A DNA stretch of 64,000 nt, from positions 62,001 through 126,000 of the forward strand of contig MKTJ01000066.1 of assembly GCA_001898225.1 (NCBI GenBank), written 5' to 3'. Below the pieces are notes generated by a model that saw only the letters and a list, made by a program, of their open reading frames with translations, was not told the origin of the DNA and ran no database searches. The position numbers and the translations under genes are program-made. This DNA is from Chloroflexi bacterium 54-19 (GTDB lineage: Bacteria; Chloroflexota; Chloroflexia; Chloroheliales; Chloroheliaceae). Below, in pieces: positions 17,860 to 28,528 of the stretch. The number at the start of each line of letters is the position of its first letter. Within the stretch, counting starts at the first letter, position 1.

Positions 17860-18135
17860 TTTACTTTCCTTTCTTTTGTAAACTGTTTTACCCTAACTCT
17901 ATCATATAAAAGGTGTAAGTCCGGTTAATGCTGGTGAATAAATTTTTGCCTTTGAAATTTATATTTAGCCCATTGCAGGGTCTAATTCTACCGGAAAAAT
18001 CTTTGGTTTAGCCTATGTTGCAGTGTGTAACAGGCCAGGTGCGGGACATCTCGTAAAGATTCGTTACAAAAGGTTAAAGGCCGGAGAGGGAATAGAAAAG
18101 TCGGACCCTATCAATTATACTAAAATAAAACCAAA

Positions 18136-19335
18136 ATGAACCCCTTAAAAAGCGAGATGGCACCCATGACCAAAAAAAGAATTTCGTTTGCGGCCAGCCT
18201 CCGGCTATTAGGTCACTTTCCTTTTCCCAACACTCCACCGACTAAAGCCGAGCTGGATTACTGGGACAGGCTTTTCGAGATGGCCCTTCCCGGTCGAGCC
18301 CCGGACGAATGTCTCATGGACCGCAAGTATATCGCTGCTTATATCGAATGGCTTGAAAAGGCCGCCGAAGAAACTCTCTCCCAGGAGAAAGCAATTCTGG
18401 CCGTGATATACCAGACCTGGTTGAAATATCTTGACCACAAGGAGGAGCGGCACCGGCTCTATTACGTTGGCTGGGGCACTACCTGGAACGAAGGTTACGC
18501 CCGCCGGGAACCGCTCCATGAACTCCATCAAAAAGCGGACCTGGCCGGACGCCGTCTCCAATGCGAGTTCGACTTCCCCGATGAACCGAAAACAGGAGAA
18601 GACCCCGCGCTCGACACCCTGAGGGCGCGTTACCGGTATTACAGCTATAGCCGGGCTGAGGTACGGGAGGCAGTCGAAAAAGAATTCTCCCAGCTTAAAA
18701 CCAACCTGGCCGAGCTACGGGGCCTCGGTGGGGATAAATTCAACCGGGAGATTCTACCTGGTTTGACGAGAGCAATTGATAATTTTCTGTCAGTCAAACC
18801 ACTTTTAGGGTCGCCTGGGGAAAATACCGGCCAACCGGGGAAAGAGGTAAAAGAAAGCACCCGGTTACTCAGCCTGGTTGTATTCGTGGATAACGCCAGA
18901 GGCATTATTGACGCGGTCACTACCCTGAAAAAGATCCTTGATGACGAAACGCCCCGTCTGGCGGAACTGACCTGGCGGCTAAATGCCCTGACCCGCGCCG
19001 CCAGTGGCGGAGATTGGCCCGGCTTTGACGAGGAAACTGATGCCGACCACTGGCAGCGTGATTACGCCCGTTTTGAACAAAGCAAAAACCAGGCTTTCGA
19101 CCTGGCTAAACTCGCCTGGGAAAACCTGGCCGCCTACGCCGGGGTAGATTTAGCTTTTCACCCGGCCTATACCGGTGTTAAAAGTTTTTTCGAGGTCATT
19201 CATTACCAGCAAAAAACCACCGATAATCTTAGAGTGGTGGCCTTTTGCTGGGCCTGGCACACTTACCTCAAGACCGCCGACCTGGAAGCCGCCCGCACGA
19301 CCTTCAACAAACTTTTAACCTCTCCCGGTGAATGA
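18136..19335 (+). CDS. Protein of unknown function, helical
   Basis: I do not recognise this 399-residue protein. It is soluble, charged and largely helical. The N-terminal third is rich in Trp, Tyr and Glu (for example AYIEWLEKAAEETLSQEKA). The centre has short coiled-coil-like helices around 170-215 and 255-275. No catalytic motif, signal peptide or membrane segment is visible. Three in-frame ATGs (18136, 18157, 18166) are possible starts and none has a clear ribosome-binding site. A TATACT hexamer at about 18115-18120 could be a -10 element, which would put the transcript start close to the first ATG. It converges with the LuxR-type regulator, 20 bases away. Confidence 0.7.
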   Translation: MNPLKSEMAPMTKKRISFAASLRLLGHFPFPNTPPTKAELDYWDRLFEMALPGRAPDECLMDRKYIAAYIEWLEKAAEETLSQEKAILAVIYQTWLKYLDHKEERHRLYYVGWGTTWNEGYARREPLHELHQKADLAGRRLQCEFDFPDEPKTGEDPALDTLRARYRYYSYSRAEVREAVEKEFSQLKTNLAELRGLGGDKFNREILPGLTRAIDNFLSVKPLLGSPGENTGQPGKEVKESTRLLSLVVFVDNARGIIDAVTTLKKILDDETPRLAELTWRLNALTRAASGGDWPGFDEETDADHWQRDYARFEQSKNQAFDLAKLAWENLAAYAGVDLAFHPAYTGVKSFFEVIHYQQKTTDNLRVVAFCWAWHTYLKTADLEAARTTFNKLLTSPGE

Positions 19336-19355
19336 GTTTCAGACTGGACCCGGCC

Positions 19356-22022
19356 TTAGATAATGCCGTTATCAAGGGCAAAACGCACCGCAGAGGTCCG
19401 CGAATTAACTCCCAGCTTGCTATAGATTGAATTGAGGTGGTTATTGACCGTGCCGGGACTGATAACCAGCAGTTTGGCAATCTGGCTCGTCGGGTGACCC
19501 AGCGAGACCAGGTGCAGCACCTCGGTTTCCCTCTTGCTTAGCGCGGCGGCCTGGGCTTCGGCGTTGTATGAAGTCGGGTAGCTTAGCCTGGATGCCTCCG
19601 GTAAAGCGACCGGCTTCACCGCCACGGGATTATTATTCGCCGGGAGTGGTTGGTTTTTGGTCATGTCGACCAATTCTTTGTAGTTTAGCAATACCGGGAT
19701 GATAAATTTAAGGGTATGCGGCAATACCGGCGCTTCGATAAACTTTCTCAGGTGCCGGGTTTCGACCAGCAAGGCCTGGGCACGAGCGTAATCGCCCTGT
19801 TTAATCGCGACCACGGCCAGCCCTTCCATCGCCCACAGGACCCCTTCCAACTGCCCCAGTTCCGAGCGCAGCGCTATGGACTGGTTGAACAGATTTTCGG
19901 CTTCCTCCAGGCGGTTCTGGACGACCCTGAGCAACCCCAGGTTGGCGTAGGCATAGGACATATCCTGTTTTTTATTCAATTCCTCGGAAATTTCTATGCT
20001 CTCTATAAGCAGCTTTTCCGCTTTCCCGGTCTGCCCCTGCCATAGATAAATCAGCCCTAGCCGGTTGAGAGCATTGGAAAATTGTATCCGGTGATTGACC
20101 TGGCGCAGGATGTCCAGGCCTTCCTCAAGTTGCCTGATACCCGCAGCCGGGTCGTTTTTGCGCCACAGGAAATCGCCCAGATAGAGTTTGGTGCGGCCCA
20201 TCCCGGTCAGGTACCGGGCGTTGGTGTGCATTTCCAGCGACTTTTCCAACAACTCCTGGACCGTATCGTAACGGCCCCGGTCTAGCAATTGCGAACCGAT
20301 ATTACAAAGGCTGTTGGCCTCACTGACCGCCTCACCGAGCGAGTGATACAAATCCAGGCTCTCATAATTCAGTTGCAGGGCCGGTTCGTAATTGCCCAGG
20401 ATGCGGTAGCTCCCGGCCAGCCCGCTGATGGCCCGCGCCAGGAATTTACCGGGAGCATAGTTGCGCCAGATTTTGATGCTCTGCTCGAAATAAGTGGTAG
20501 CCTCCTGACAGTCGTCCTGGTACATCGCCAGGTAGGCCGCGCCGTCCAGAACTTTCGCCAGCAATACCGGCCTCAGGTCCGGCTGGGTGAGGGCCAGGAT
20601 TTTAGAGAGCCATTGCCGTCCCTGGTTCAGATAGCCCCACCGCCACCAGGTTACCCAGATGTCACCGCCCAGGTGGTAGGCTTCTTCCACCTCGCCGTTC
20701 TCAATCAGGTAATCCAGCACATCTAAAATGTTTGGGTGGTCCGTTTCCAGGCGTTTCACCCAGTCCAGGTAGTCCGGGTCTTTCAAATGTTCGGTTGCGG
20801 TCTCGACCAGTTGGATAAAGTAGTCTTTGTAAGCGACCCGCGCCGCCGGAAGTTCGCCCGCCTCAACGAGTTTAGCCAAGGCAAATTCCCGGATGGTTTC
20901 GAGCATGTTAAAACGCAAACCCTCGCCGGGGGCTTCCTCTACCGGTTTTAGCAGGCTTTTATTGAGTAAGGACTCGACGCTATCCAGGGTGTCGTAGTGG
21001 TTGGAATTCATCGCCTCGGCAGCCGCGAGCGAACAGCTTCCCACAAAAACGCCTAACTTCCTAAAGAGCTGTTTTTCCGGTTCGCTCAGTAACTGGTAGC
21101 TCCATTCAATCGCTTCACCGAGGGTTTGCTGGCGCAGCGGCAGGTTGGAAAACCCTGAATTCAAAAGGGCGAAACGTTGCCCGGTGCTCAGGCGGTCCAG
21201 CAAGGTCTGCAAAGGAAAGACATCACAGCGGGCCGCCGCCAGTTCGATAGAAAGCGGCAAGCCTTCCAGGTGGACACACAGCGCCGCGATAAGTTTGTAA
21301 TTGGCTTCGGTCAGGCTGAATTCCGCGTTAACCATCCTCGCATACTGGACGAAAAGCCGGACCGCCTCGTTTTGGGAAACCGTCTCGAAAGTGCTGTTTT
21401 CGGCCAGGACCGGGATTTGCAGGGTCGGCACCGCGTATACGTTTTCCCCGTAAAGATGCAGCACAATCCGGCTGGTGACAAGGATTTTCAGGCAGGGGGC
21501 GGCCATCAGCAGGTCCGCAATAGCCGGACCCAGCCCCAGGATTTGCTCGAAATTATCCAGCACCAGCAAGACTCTGCGCCGTTGGAGAAAGGTTTGCAAT
21601 TTGTGGAGAGAAGATAGACGGCTGTGGTCCTGCAAGCCCAGCGCCTGGACGATAGCGTTCAGCCCGGCTTCCGGTTTGTTCAGGGGAGCCAGGTTTACAA
21701 AGTAAACCCCGTCTTCGAACCAATTTGCGAGGTTTTCCGCTACGGTCAGGGCCAACCGGGTTTTGCCGGTCCCGGCGGCCCCGGTCAGGGTCACCAGGTG
21801 TATATCAGGGTTAGTTAGCAGGCGCGCAACCGTTTCAATCTCGCTCTGTCTGCCGATAAAGGGTGTCAGGTAATTAGGTAAGGTGGTTTTGGGTTGGTGT
21901 ACCGGACGCGCACCGGGCGCGTCTACCCACAAAGAATCAATCGCCTTCAACCGTAATTTTGAACTGATAAGAGGTTTGTTGCTACGCCGAAATAAATTGT
22001 TGTTTTTCATTGTTTTACTCAC
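19356..22022 (-). CDS. Large STAND-type regulator: NB-ARC ATPase, TPR region, LuxR HTH
   Basis: The 888-residue protein starts with a basic stretch. A signal-transduction ATPase follows, with FIGRQSEI, Walker A GAAGTGKTRL (81-90), Walker B VLLVLDNFEQ and a sensor segment PCLKILVTSR. The middle (about 430-760) is a run of TPR-like helical hairpins such as ALQLNYESLDLYHSLGEAV. The C-terminus is a LuxR-type helix-turn-helix (about 825-885), with LSKRETEVLHLVSLGHPTSQIA and NNHLNSIYSKLGVNSR. This order is typical of AfsR/MalT-like regulators, where ligand binding to the repeats frees the ATPase. The GTG at 22022 lies right on a GGAGG; an ATG four codons later is an alternative start. No target is indicated. 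Confidence 0.9.
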   Translation of the reverse strand: MSKTMKNNNLFRRSNKPLISSKLRLKAIDSLWVDAPGARPVHQPKTTLPNYLTPFIGRQSEIETVARLLTNPDIHLVTLTGAAGTGKTRLALTVAENLANWFEDGVYFVNLAPLNKPEAGLNAIVQALGLQDHSRLSSLHKLQTFLQRRRVLLVLDNFEQILGLGPAIADLLMAAPCLKILVTSRIVLHLYGENVYAVPTLQIPVLAENSTFETVSQNEAVRLFVQYARMVNAEFSLTEANYKLIAALCVHLEGLPLSIELAAARCDVFPLQTLLDRLSTGQRFALLNSGFSNLPLRQQTLGEAIEWSYQLLSEPEKQLFRKLGVFVGSCSLAAAEAMNSNHYDTLDSVESLLNKSLLKPVEEAPGEGLRFNMLETIREFALAKLVEAGELPAARVAYKDYFIQLVETATEHLKDPDYLDWVKRLETDHPNILDVLDYLIENGEVEEAYHLGGDIWVTWWRWGYLNQGRQWLSKILALTQPDLRPVLLAKVLDGAAYLAMYQDDCQEATTYFEQSIKIWRNYAPGKFLARAISGLAGSYRILGNYEPALQLNYESLDLYHSLGEAVSEANSLCNIGSQLLDRGRYDTVQELLEKSLEMHTNARYLTGMGRTKLYLGDFLWRKNDPAAGIRQLEEGLDILRQVNHRIQFSNALNRLGLIYLWQGQTGKAEKLLIESIEISEELNKKQDMSYAYANLGLLRVVQNRLEEAENLFNQSIALRSELGQLEGVLWAMEGLAVVAIKQGDYARAQALLVETRHLRKFIEAPVLPHTLKFIIPVLLNYKELVDMTKNQPLPANNNPVAVKPVALPEASRLSYPTSYNAEAQAAALSKRETEVLHLVSLGHPTSQIAKLLVISPGTVNNHLNSIYSKLGVNSRTSAVRFALDNGII

Positions 22023-22353
22023 GCCTCCAAGAACAAGATGATTATAGCCCGAATAAAAGCCGGGTTTTGTGCGCTAAGTCACATTTTGGGGGGACTAAGC
22101 TTGCATTTAGGCTAAATGGCGGAGTGCTTAAGGCTTTGGACCAAAAGGTCGCAGTATGTATTTTTGCCCATACCGCGCAGGCTTTTTTTTTTCTAATTTC
22201 ACCGTTTAATATGTAAATTTCTAGATGTGAGGTAGTGCTTCCGGTGTTAAAAAATAGGGGTATTTTGCAGGGAATAAACTCCCCGCTTACACTAACCCTT
22301 TAGGGGTTGAAGACCTGTAGTAGCATAAAAATCCAATTGAAAGGAAAAACAAA
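22023..22353. other. Divergent intergenic gap
   Basis: This 331-base gap separates the STAND regulator (minus) from the DUF4242 gene (plus). It is AT-rich, with an AACCCTTTAGGGGTT near-palindrome at about 22295-22310 just before the plus-strand gene. A ribosome-binding site AAAGGAAA precedes the ATG. I see no gene in it. Confidence 0.4.
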
Positions 22354-22605
22354 ATGGCACTCTATATTGATATTCACCATCATGTTGAGGGATTAACGAA
22401 AGAAGCAGTAGCCGGAGCCCACCAGCGCGACCTGGAAGTGCAGGAAAAATATGGGGTGGACTGCCAGCGCTACTGGTTTAACGAAGCGGAAGGCAAAGTT
22501 TTTTGCCTGATTGAGGCGCCAAGCAAGGAAGCCGCCGAAGCCGTCCACCGCGAGGCGCATGGCTTGCTTGCCGACGAATTGATTGAGGTCAAAGAAGGCG
22601 CGTAA
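22354..22605 (+). CDS. Small DUF4242-type protein
   Basis: The 83-residue protein matches the compact ferredoxin-like family DUF4242, related to the nickel-binding SCO4226-type proteins. It reads ALYIDIHHHVEGLTKEAVAG at the N-terminus, then a conserved YGVDCQRYWFNEAEGKVFCLIEAP core and a VHREAHGLLADELIEV end. His8-His10 and His46-type positions near the end are candidate metal ligands by analogy only. It is preceded by AAAGGAAA and followed by a strong terminator, so it is a one-gene transcript. Function in this family is not settled. Confidence 0.8.
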   Translation: MALYIDIHHHVEGLTKEAVAGAHQRDLEVQEKYGVDCQRYWFNEAEGKVFCLIEAPSKEAAEAVHREAHGLLADELIEVKEGA

Positions 22606-22713
22606 AATCCCGGCTTTTCAAATTTACTTCAGAATTGCTTTATTTTCTTTTTAATTTCAGGCGGGAAGCTCTGGCACAGCCTCCCGCTTAACTTACATAT
22701 CTAGCGAAAACCA

Positions 22714-22749
22714 AAACCGGTGAAAAAAGGACAACACCGGTTTTTTTTA
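22714..22749 (+). terminator. Terminator after the DUF4242 gene
   Basis: AAAACCGGTG (22714-22723) pairs perfectly with CACCGGTTTT (22736-22745) around a 12-base loop, with a run of eight T residues at its end. A weaker GCGGGA/TCCCGC hairpin lies upstream at about 22660-22688. Confidence 0.85.
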
Positions 22750-22816
22750 TTTGCCCGGTTTAGCGGCACAACAAAACCACCAAATCCGGTCCTTTTGTCA
22801 GTAGAAACGCCTGGTG

Positions 22817-22851
22817 AAAAGGTGGCAATGAGGGTTTAGTCCGTTGCCACC
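22817..22851 (-). terminator. Terminator for the minus-strand lipoprotein gene
   Basis: GGTGGCAA (22821-22828) pairs with TTGCCACC (22844-22851). On the minus strand the stem is followed by TTTT. It lies about 90 bases past the stop of the lipoprotein gene. Confidence 0.55.
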
Positions 22852-22937
22852 TCAATTTCCCCTTGAAGAAGTTTGAAGGTAAATTACCAGGACTTCTCTT
22901 GTAGCAGAGCCCCTAGTTTATAGACCCTCTGGAACGC

Positions 22938-24095
22938 CTATTTCTCGCCGCTACCGATAATGTAAACCGTGCCGTTGGCGTCCACCCCGGTAATACCCAG
23001 GGCGCTGGCCGTTGCGCCGGAGAAGCCCAGCACAAACGACAACTTGTTATCCCTGGTATAGGCGATAAAGAACGCGTCCGGCCCTATCTGCGTCAGGGCG
23101 TCGCTGGCCCCGGTAAAGGCTGCCGTCGCGTCGGTCCAACCCCCGGCAGCGTAACTGCTCTGCAAGGTGGTCTTGACCGTCGCCGGGGCATCACTCGCCT
23201 TGTAGCCGTCCAGGGTCGCATTCTTGGCCGCGCTCAGCCCCGAAAGCAAAGTCGATTTCAGGGTATCGGGCAGTTGGATGGCAGTTGCCCCGGTATAGGA
23301 GACCGGCGCGGTACCGGCGGGTATGGTGCCGCTTGCCACGGTCGCGGTTGCATCCCCGGTGCCCGCACTGGTGCTGGCGGAAGGAGTGGTCGCGCTGCCG
23401 GTAGGCGTACCGGTTTCGGAACCAGGGGTTCCCGCCACGGTCGGGGTGGCGGCTGCCACGGTACCGGCAGTAGCGGCGGCGGTCTGGGCGCCACTACCCT
23501 GGCCGAGGGCAATCAGGGCCTGTAAGAGGCTCGGCCCGCTCATCACCACCAGCAAGGTTTTTTTGCCCTTCACCTGGTCGGTGAATTTTTGAGCCGTAGC
23601 CGCGTCTATGCCGGGGATGCTGCCACTCACATCGGCGTTGGCCGGGACCGGGACGGCGGTGAAAAGCACATCGTCCGAACCGGAGCGCGAGTAAAGGCCA
23701 ACCGTCCCGTTATCCTGGCTGATTGGCTTGGTCTGATTCGGAATACCAAAGCTATAGCCTTGCCCGGTAAGGGCCGCGTCGGCGTGGTCGCCTACAACCG
23801 CCGTATCATCGTCCGAGGTATACAACTTGACGGCCAGGGTCGGCACGCCCAGTTGTTTGGCAACTTCCGCCGAAATTGAGGAGTCGACCTGGAGTTCGGT
23901 GACTCCACTGATAGTTGGAAGGTTGGCGGTAGAAGTGCCGGAAGCGGTGGCGGTAGCTGCCGCCGTAGTTGGAGCCACGGTAGGGGTAGGCGGGACAGGG
24001 GTCGCCGTGGGGGCCTCATCAGCGCAGGCGCTCAAAACAAGCATCACTGCTACTAACAGGCCGGTCAAGCTAAAGATTTTTTTCGATTGTTTCAC
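22938..24095 (-). CDS. Secreted lipoprotein with Thr/Ala-rich linkers, unknown function
   Basis: The 385-residue protein begins with a lipoprotein signal peptide (KKIFSLTGLLVAVMLVLSAC, lipobox LSAC at 21-24), so the mature protein should be lipid-anchored at Cys24. A Thr/Pro/Ala linker (about 27-58) follows. Two related globular halves are separated by a second low-complexity linker (about 205-262, rich in Gly, Thr, Ala and Ser). The halves share wording: LQVDSSISAEVAKQLGV against IQLPDTLKSTLLSGLS, and DVLFTAVPVP against DAFFIAYTRD. This suggests an internal duplication. No enzymatic motif is visible. It is monocistronic, with a probable terminator downstream. Confidence 0.75.
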   Translation of the reverse strand: MKQSKKIFSLTGLLVAVMLVLSACADEAPTATPVPPTPTVAPTTAAATATASGTSTANLPTISGVTELQVDSSISAEVAKQLGVPTLAVKLYTSDDDTAVVGDHADAALTGQGYSFGIPNQTKPISQDNGTVGLYSRSGSDDVLFTAVPVPANADVSGSIPGIDAATAQKFTDQVKGKKTLLVVMSGPSLLQALIALGQGSGAQTAAATAGTVAAATPTVAGTPGSETGTPTGSATTPSASTSAGTGDATATVASGTIPAGTAPVSYTGATAIQLPDTLKSTLLSGLSAAKNATLDGYKASDAPATVKTTLQSSYAAGGWTDATAAFTGASDALTQIGPDAFFIAYTRDNKLSFVLGFSGATASALGITGVDANGTVYIIGSGEK

Positions 24096-24325
24096 GCCGG
24101 AATATCCTTTCTGTAAACACAGGCAGAAGGATAGGTGCCTGGGTCGGGTTTTTTACAGAAGTTACTAACCTGCTAATTATACAAAAAAAGCCCGGTCGCT
24201 GCATTGATTACCAGGCCCCTGACGCAAATTCAATTGTGGATAAATACCCGGCTTTCGCTTCAGACCAGGAAAACCTAAAAATAGCTGAAATCTAATTGTT
24301 AAAAAGTACTTCAAGTGAAAATAGT

Positions 24326-24353
24326 GAAGCCGGTCGGGACTTCGACCGGCTTC
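24326..24353. repeat. Perfect 11-bp inverted repeat in the mfd upstream region
   Basis: GAAGCCGGTCG (24326-24336) and CGACCGGCTTC (24343-24353) flank a six-base loop. On the minus strand it is followed by ACTATTTTC. It could be a terminator for an unannotated minus-strand transcript or a structured element. Confidence 0.6.
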
Positions 24354-24622
24354 TGTGCTATGAGTGTGGATGTGGACTTGTTGAGCTAGGCGGATGGTAA
24401 TATTGGCCTGCTCTACTTGAAAACGGGCTTACGTATGCTGGTTTTTCTTTCTACAATAGTTGCACAAATTCGACTATAGCGCGGAGGTGTTTAACCTTTG
24501 TCTAATTAGAGTAAATATACCTTTTAGTCCTAATAGTGTCAATAGAGTTGAGTTAAGAAAGTGTTAAGTTAGAAATATCCTACCCGTTTCTTAAAACAAA
24601 AGCCCTAATTTAAAACCTATCA

Positions 24623-24631
24623 TGATATAAT
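24623..24631 (+). promoter_or_regulatory. Extended -10 promoter for mfd
   Basis: TGATATAAT fits the TGn-TATAAT pattern, 63 bases before the mfd GTG start. Confidence 0.55.
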
Positions 24632-24694
24632 CTACGGGCAAACTTGCCGTAAGGAAAAACATTCTTTCAATAAATTTACGAAAGGTGGGCAACG

Positions 24695-27600
24695 GTGGAT
24701 TTAAACCTGGCGGGGCTTTTACCATTACTACGGGAAAGAGCCGAATTTCGCTCGGTCTGTGACCAGTTAAATCAGGCTGCCAGGGGTCACCGGCAGGACG
24801 CCCGGCTCAATATGTCGGGGTTAGCCGCCCCTGTCCGGCCTTATTTCCTGGCAACCCTGCAAAGCTTTCTGGGACGCCCGCTCCTGGTCCTGACCGCCCG
24901 CCCGGTCCAGGCCCGCGAACTGGCTCGCAACACCGCCGCCTATTCTTCCCAGCCTGACCTCGTCTTAAGCTGGCCGACCCCGGATACCCTGCCTTACGAG
25001 CGCATCGAACAAGACCCGGCTATCACCGGGGGCCGCCTCGAAACCCTGGCCGCCCTGGGCAACCTCGACCCGGTTCAATCGGCCCAACTGGTTATCTTTG
25101 CCTCGGCTAAAGGTCTGATGCAGCCCACCCTTTCCAAGGCCGACTTCCGCCGCCACATCGTGACCCTCAAGCGCGGCCAATTCCTCGACCTTAACGAACT
25201 ACTGGGGTCGTTTATCCAGCTTGGTTACAGCCCCGAATCGCTGGTGGAGCAGCCCGGCCAGTTCAGCCGCCGGGGTGGGATTGTCGATTTCTTCCCCCTG
25301 ACCTCTGAAATGCCAATCCGCCTGGAACTCTTTGGCGACGAAATTGACAGCCTCCGCTATTTCGACCCGGTTACCCAGCGCAGCAGCCAGCGCACCGAGC
25401 AAATTACCCTGACTCCGCCGGTCGAAGTGCCGCTATGGCGCTCCGGGGAAGCCTATGAACGTCTGGCCGAGGTCGACCGCTCCGGTCTGCGCGAGGAAGT
25501 CCGCGAGGAATGGGACAGGCTGCTCAGCCGGGTTGAAAACGGCGAACAGTTCGAGGGTATCGAGCAGTTCATGCCCTACTATACCGGCGGCGAGGACATG
25601 TGCAGCCTGCTCGACCATCTCCCAGCCGAAACCATTGTGATACTGGACGGCCCGGCCCAGATAAACTTTGCCGTCGAAGAGTTGACTCTCCAGGCGGAAG
25701 ATTTGCGGGCCGAGTTTGAAAAGAACGGCGAAATCCCGGAGGGAGTCATCCGGCCCTATCTCAACTGGAAGGAACTTGAGGCCGGGTTCAGCCATTACCC
25801 GCGCCTGTTGCTCAACCGGACCGACGAGCAGGAGGACAAACTGGGGGAAGCGCCCGTGGTGACGGCGGCCCAGGTCCTGTCTGACGAGAATTTAGAGGTT
25901 GACCTCTTTGGACCGGTCAGCGAATTCGCCGGGCAAATTCCCCGCGTCATCCAGACCGTCGACACCTTCCTGAAAGAGGGGCAGCGCATCGTGGTCGTAA
26001 CCCAACAGGCCGAGCGGTTGCGCGAACAGTTCGAGGACCACGATATTTTCCCGGTGTTGCGCAAAGAGGGGGGCGGCGGCAAACTTTCGACCCTGCCCGG
26101 TGCCGGTTCGTTTAACCTCTTGCACGGATCACTGGTCGGCGGCTGGCGCTCCGAGACACTCGGCCTGACCCTCCTGACCGACCGCGAGATTTTCGGCTGG
26201 ACCAAGCAGGCCCAGCGGGGTGTCGAGAAAAGTGAGGGCCCCCGCCGCACCATGCAGCAGCGCGAGGCTTTCTTGCGCGACCTCAAACCGGGCGACTACG
26301 TGGTCCATATCGAACACGGTATCGCCCGTTACGAAGGGTTGGTCCGGCTTAAGGCCGAGACGACCGCCGCCGGGGAGGAAATCGAGCGCGAATATCTTTT
26401 CCTGAAATACGCCGAGCAGGATAAACTCTACGTGCCGATTGAGCAGGTAGACCGGGTCTTACCCTATAGCGCCCCCGGCCACACCACGCCCCAGCTAAAC
26501 CGCCTGGGTAATTCCGACTGGACGCGGGCCAAACGGAAAGTCCGGGCCGCTGTCGAGGACATGTCCAAAGAACTGCTGGCCCTTTACAGCCAGCGCGCCG
26601 CCCGGCGGGGTTACGCTTTCGCCGCCGATAACACCTGGCAGCGCGAGATGGAAGAAGCCTTCCCCTACACCGAAACGCCCGACCAGATGCGGGCCATCCT
26701 CGATTCAAAGGGTGATATGGAGCAGCCTCGCCCAATGGACCGCCTTATCTGCGGCGACGTGGGTTATGGCAAGACCGAGGTGGCTCTGCGGGCTGCTTTC
26801 AAGGCCGTGATGGACGGCAAACAGGTGGCGGTGCTGGTGCCGACCACTATCCTGGCCGCTCAGCACTACGCCACCTTTGTCCAGCGTTTGAGCGCTTTCC
26901 CGACCGTTATCGAGCAGTTGTCGCGCTTCAGGACCAAAAAGGAGCAAGAGGGTATCCTTGCTCGTCTCGCCAAGGGTCAGGTTGACATAATCATAGGGAC
27001 GCACCGCCTCCTGCAAAAGGATGTCTTTTTCAAGGACCTGGGCCTTTTAATCGTGGACGAGGAACAGCGCTTCGGGGTCAAGCACAAGGAGCGCCTCAAG
27101 CAGATGAAGCAAGAAGTGGACGTGCTGACCCTTTCGGCCACGCCCATCCCGCGCACCCTTCACATGTCGTTGACAGGTGTACGTGATATATCCATCATCG
27201 AGACCCCGCCCGCCGAACGTCTCCCGGTCAAGACCTACGTGACTGCCTACAGCGACACGCTCATCCGGGAGGCCATCGTCCGCGAACTCGAACGGGGTGG
27301 ACAGGTCTTTTTCGTCCATAACCGGGTCCAGAGCATCGCCGAGATTGCCCACAAGCTAAAAGAGTTGGTCCCCCAGGCTCGGATTGTGGTCGCGCACGGC
27401 CAGATGGACGAGAACGAACTGGAAAAGGTGATGCTGGCTTTTACCGGGTACGAAGCGGATGTGCTGGTCTGTACCACCATCATCGAAAGCGGCCTCGACA
27501 TTCCGAACGCCAATACCCTGGTGGTGGATAACGCCGTGATGTACGGTCTATCCCAGTTGTACCAGTTGCGAGGCCGGGTCGGGCGCGGGGCTAACCGGGC

Positions 27601-28372
27601 CTACGCCTACCTGCTCTACAAACCGGGCAGCACGATGACCGAGGACGCCCAGAAACGTCTCGACACGATGCTTGATACCCAGGAGCTTGGGGCCGGGTTC
27701 AAGATTGCCATGAAAGACCTCGAAATCCGGGGCGCGGGCAACCTTTTAGGAGCGGAGCAGAGCGGCCATATCGCTTCGGTCGGTTTCGAACTCTACATGC
27801 GGCTACTTGAAGAGGCGGTCGAACAGCTTAAAGGCGACGAGGAACGACCTATCGAAGCCCTGGTCGAAGCCCCGACGGTCAACCTCTCCCTGCCGCTCAA
27901 GGCTTACCTGCCGGAAGAATATATCCGCGACCAGGCGGTCCGGCTCGACCAGTACCGCAAACTGGCCGCCCCTTTGCAGACTGCCGGACAAATCCGCGAA
28001 CTGGTCCGCGAGTTGGAAGACCGCTTTGGCAAGCTGCCGGAAGCGGCAAGCAACCTGATGTACCTGCTGGATGTAAAGGTGCTGGCAATCCGGGCCGGGG
28101 TCGAGAGTATTATCGAGCAGGACGGCGAGATTTACCTGCGCTGGGCCGCCCCGACCCTCGAAACCGAGATGCGCCGCAAAGCCGGGGCCAAGGCCGCGCC
28201 GCCCGAACGCAAACGCCCTACGGGCCGGGCAAACGTGGACCCGCGCCGCCTGATGAAGGAGTTCGGCGAAGCCCTGCGGATTACCCCGAACCAGATGCGC
28301 CTCAACATGAGATTGCTTAAAGATACCTGGCAGGACCGCCTCAAACAATTGCTGGAAGAACTCTCAACTTAA
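24695..28372 (+). CDS. mfd: Transcription-repair coupling factor
   Basis: Mfd removes RNA polymerase stalled at DNA damage and recruits UvrA. The 1225-residue protein has the full family layout. UvrB-homology domains come first (about 20-360), with [11 protein letters not shown] and [13 protein letters not shown]. The RNA-polymerase-interacting domain begins near 528, with [19 protein letters not shown]. The RecG-like translocase has Walker [10 protein letters not shown] (about 686-694), the DEEQ box near 788 and motif [13 protein letters not shown]. The TRG region and the C-terminal TRCF domain follow, from about 1020. The GTG at 24695 follows GAAAGGTGGG. No SOS box is seen upstream despite the repair role. 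Confidence 0.96.
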   Translation: MDLNLAGLLPLLRERAEFRSVCDQLNQAARGHRQDARLNMSGLAAPVRPYFLATLQSFLGRPLLVLTARPVQARELARNTAAYSSQPDLVLSWPTPDTLPYERIEQDPAITGGRLETLAALGNLDPVQSAQLVIFASAKGLMQPTLSKADFRRHIVTLKRGQFLDLNELLGSFIQLGYSPESLVEQPGQFSRRGGIVDFFPLTSEMPIRLELFGDEIDSLRYFDPVTQRSSQRTEQITLTPPVEVPLWRSGEAYERLAEVDRSGLREEVREEWDRLLSRVENGEQFEGIEQFMPYYTGGEDMCSLLDHLPAETIVILDGPAQINFAVEELTLQAEDLRAEFEKNGEIPEGVIRPYLNWKELEAGFSHYPRLLLNRTDEQEDKLGEAPVVTAAQVLSDENLEVDLFGPVSEFAGQIPRVIQTVDTFLKEGQRIVVVTQQAERLREQFEDHDIFPVLRKEGGGGKLSTLPGAGSFNLLHGSLVGGWRSETLGLTLLTDREIFGWTKQAQRGVEKSEGPRRTMQQREAFLRDLKPGDYVVHIEHGIARYEGLVRLKAETTAAGEEIEREYLFLKYAEQDKLYVPIEQVDRVLPYSAPGHTTPQLNRLGNSDWTRAKRKVRAAVEDMSKELLALYSQRAARRGYAFAADNTWQREMEEAFPYTETPDQMRAILDSKGDMEQPRPMDRLICGDVGYGKTEVALRAAFKAVMDGKQVAVLVPTTILAAQHYATFVQRLSAFPTVIEQLSRFRTKKEQEGILARLAKGQVDIIIGTHRLLQKDVFFKDLGLLIVDEEQRFGVKHKERLKQMKQEVDVLTLSATPIPRTLHMSLTGVRDISIIETPPAERLPVKTYVTAYSDTLIREAIVRELERGGQVFFVHNRVQSIAEIAHKLKELVPQARIVVAHGQMDENELEKVMLAFTGYEADVLVCTTIIESGLDIPNANTLVVDNAVMYGLSQLYQLRGRVGRGANRAYAYLLYKPGSTMTEDAQKRLDTMLDTQELGAGFKIAMKDLEIRGAGNLLGAEQSGHIASVGFELYMRLLEEAVEQLKGDEERPIEALVEAPTVNLSLPLKAYLPEEYIRDQAVRLDQYRKLAAPLQTAGQIRELVRELEDRFGKLPEAASNLMYLLDVKVLAIRAGVESIIEQDGEIYLRWAAPTLETEMRRKAGAKAAPPERKRPTGRANVDPRRLMKEFGEALRITPNQMRLNMRLLKDTWQDRLKQLLEELST

Positions 28373-28528
28373 AATAAATTCTGCCCGGGTCAGCATCAAC
28401 CCAGCTTAACATTTACGCCGTACCGAAGTAACATGTCATTTTAGGTTTGCCTACCCCACCGGGGTAAAACGAGTTCGCAGTCGAACTGCGGTTAGGTTTC
28501 CAACCCAAATCAATATCAGGAGATTTTT

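Larger units (their letters stand above)
24096..24694. other. 599-base divergent intergenic region upstream of mfd
   Basis: This AT-rich gap lies between the lipoprotein gene (minus) and mfd (plus). It contains a TATAAT on the minus strand (24176-24181) as a weak candidate -10 for the lipoprotein gene. It also holds a perfect 11-bp hairpin at 24326-24353 that serves no annotated gene end, and the mfd extended -10 at 24623. No convincing ORF lies in it. Confidence 0.5.

Noticed and set aside
28470-28490. CGCAGT-CGA-ACTGCG small hairpin after mfd as a terminator.
   Set aside because: The loop is three bases and no T-run follows. It may be chance.
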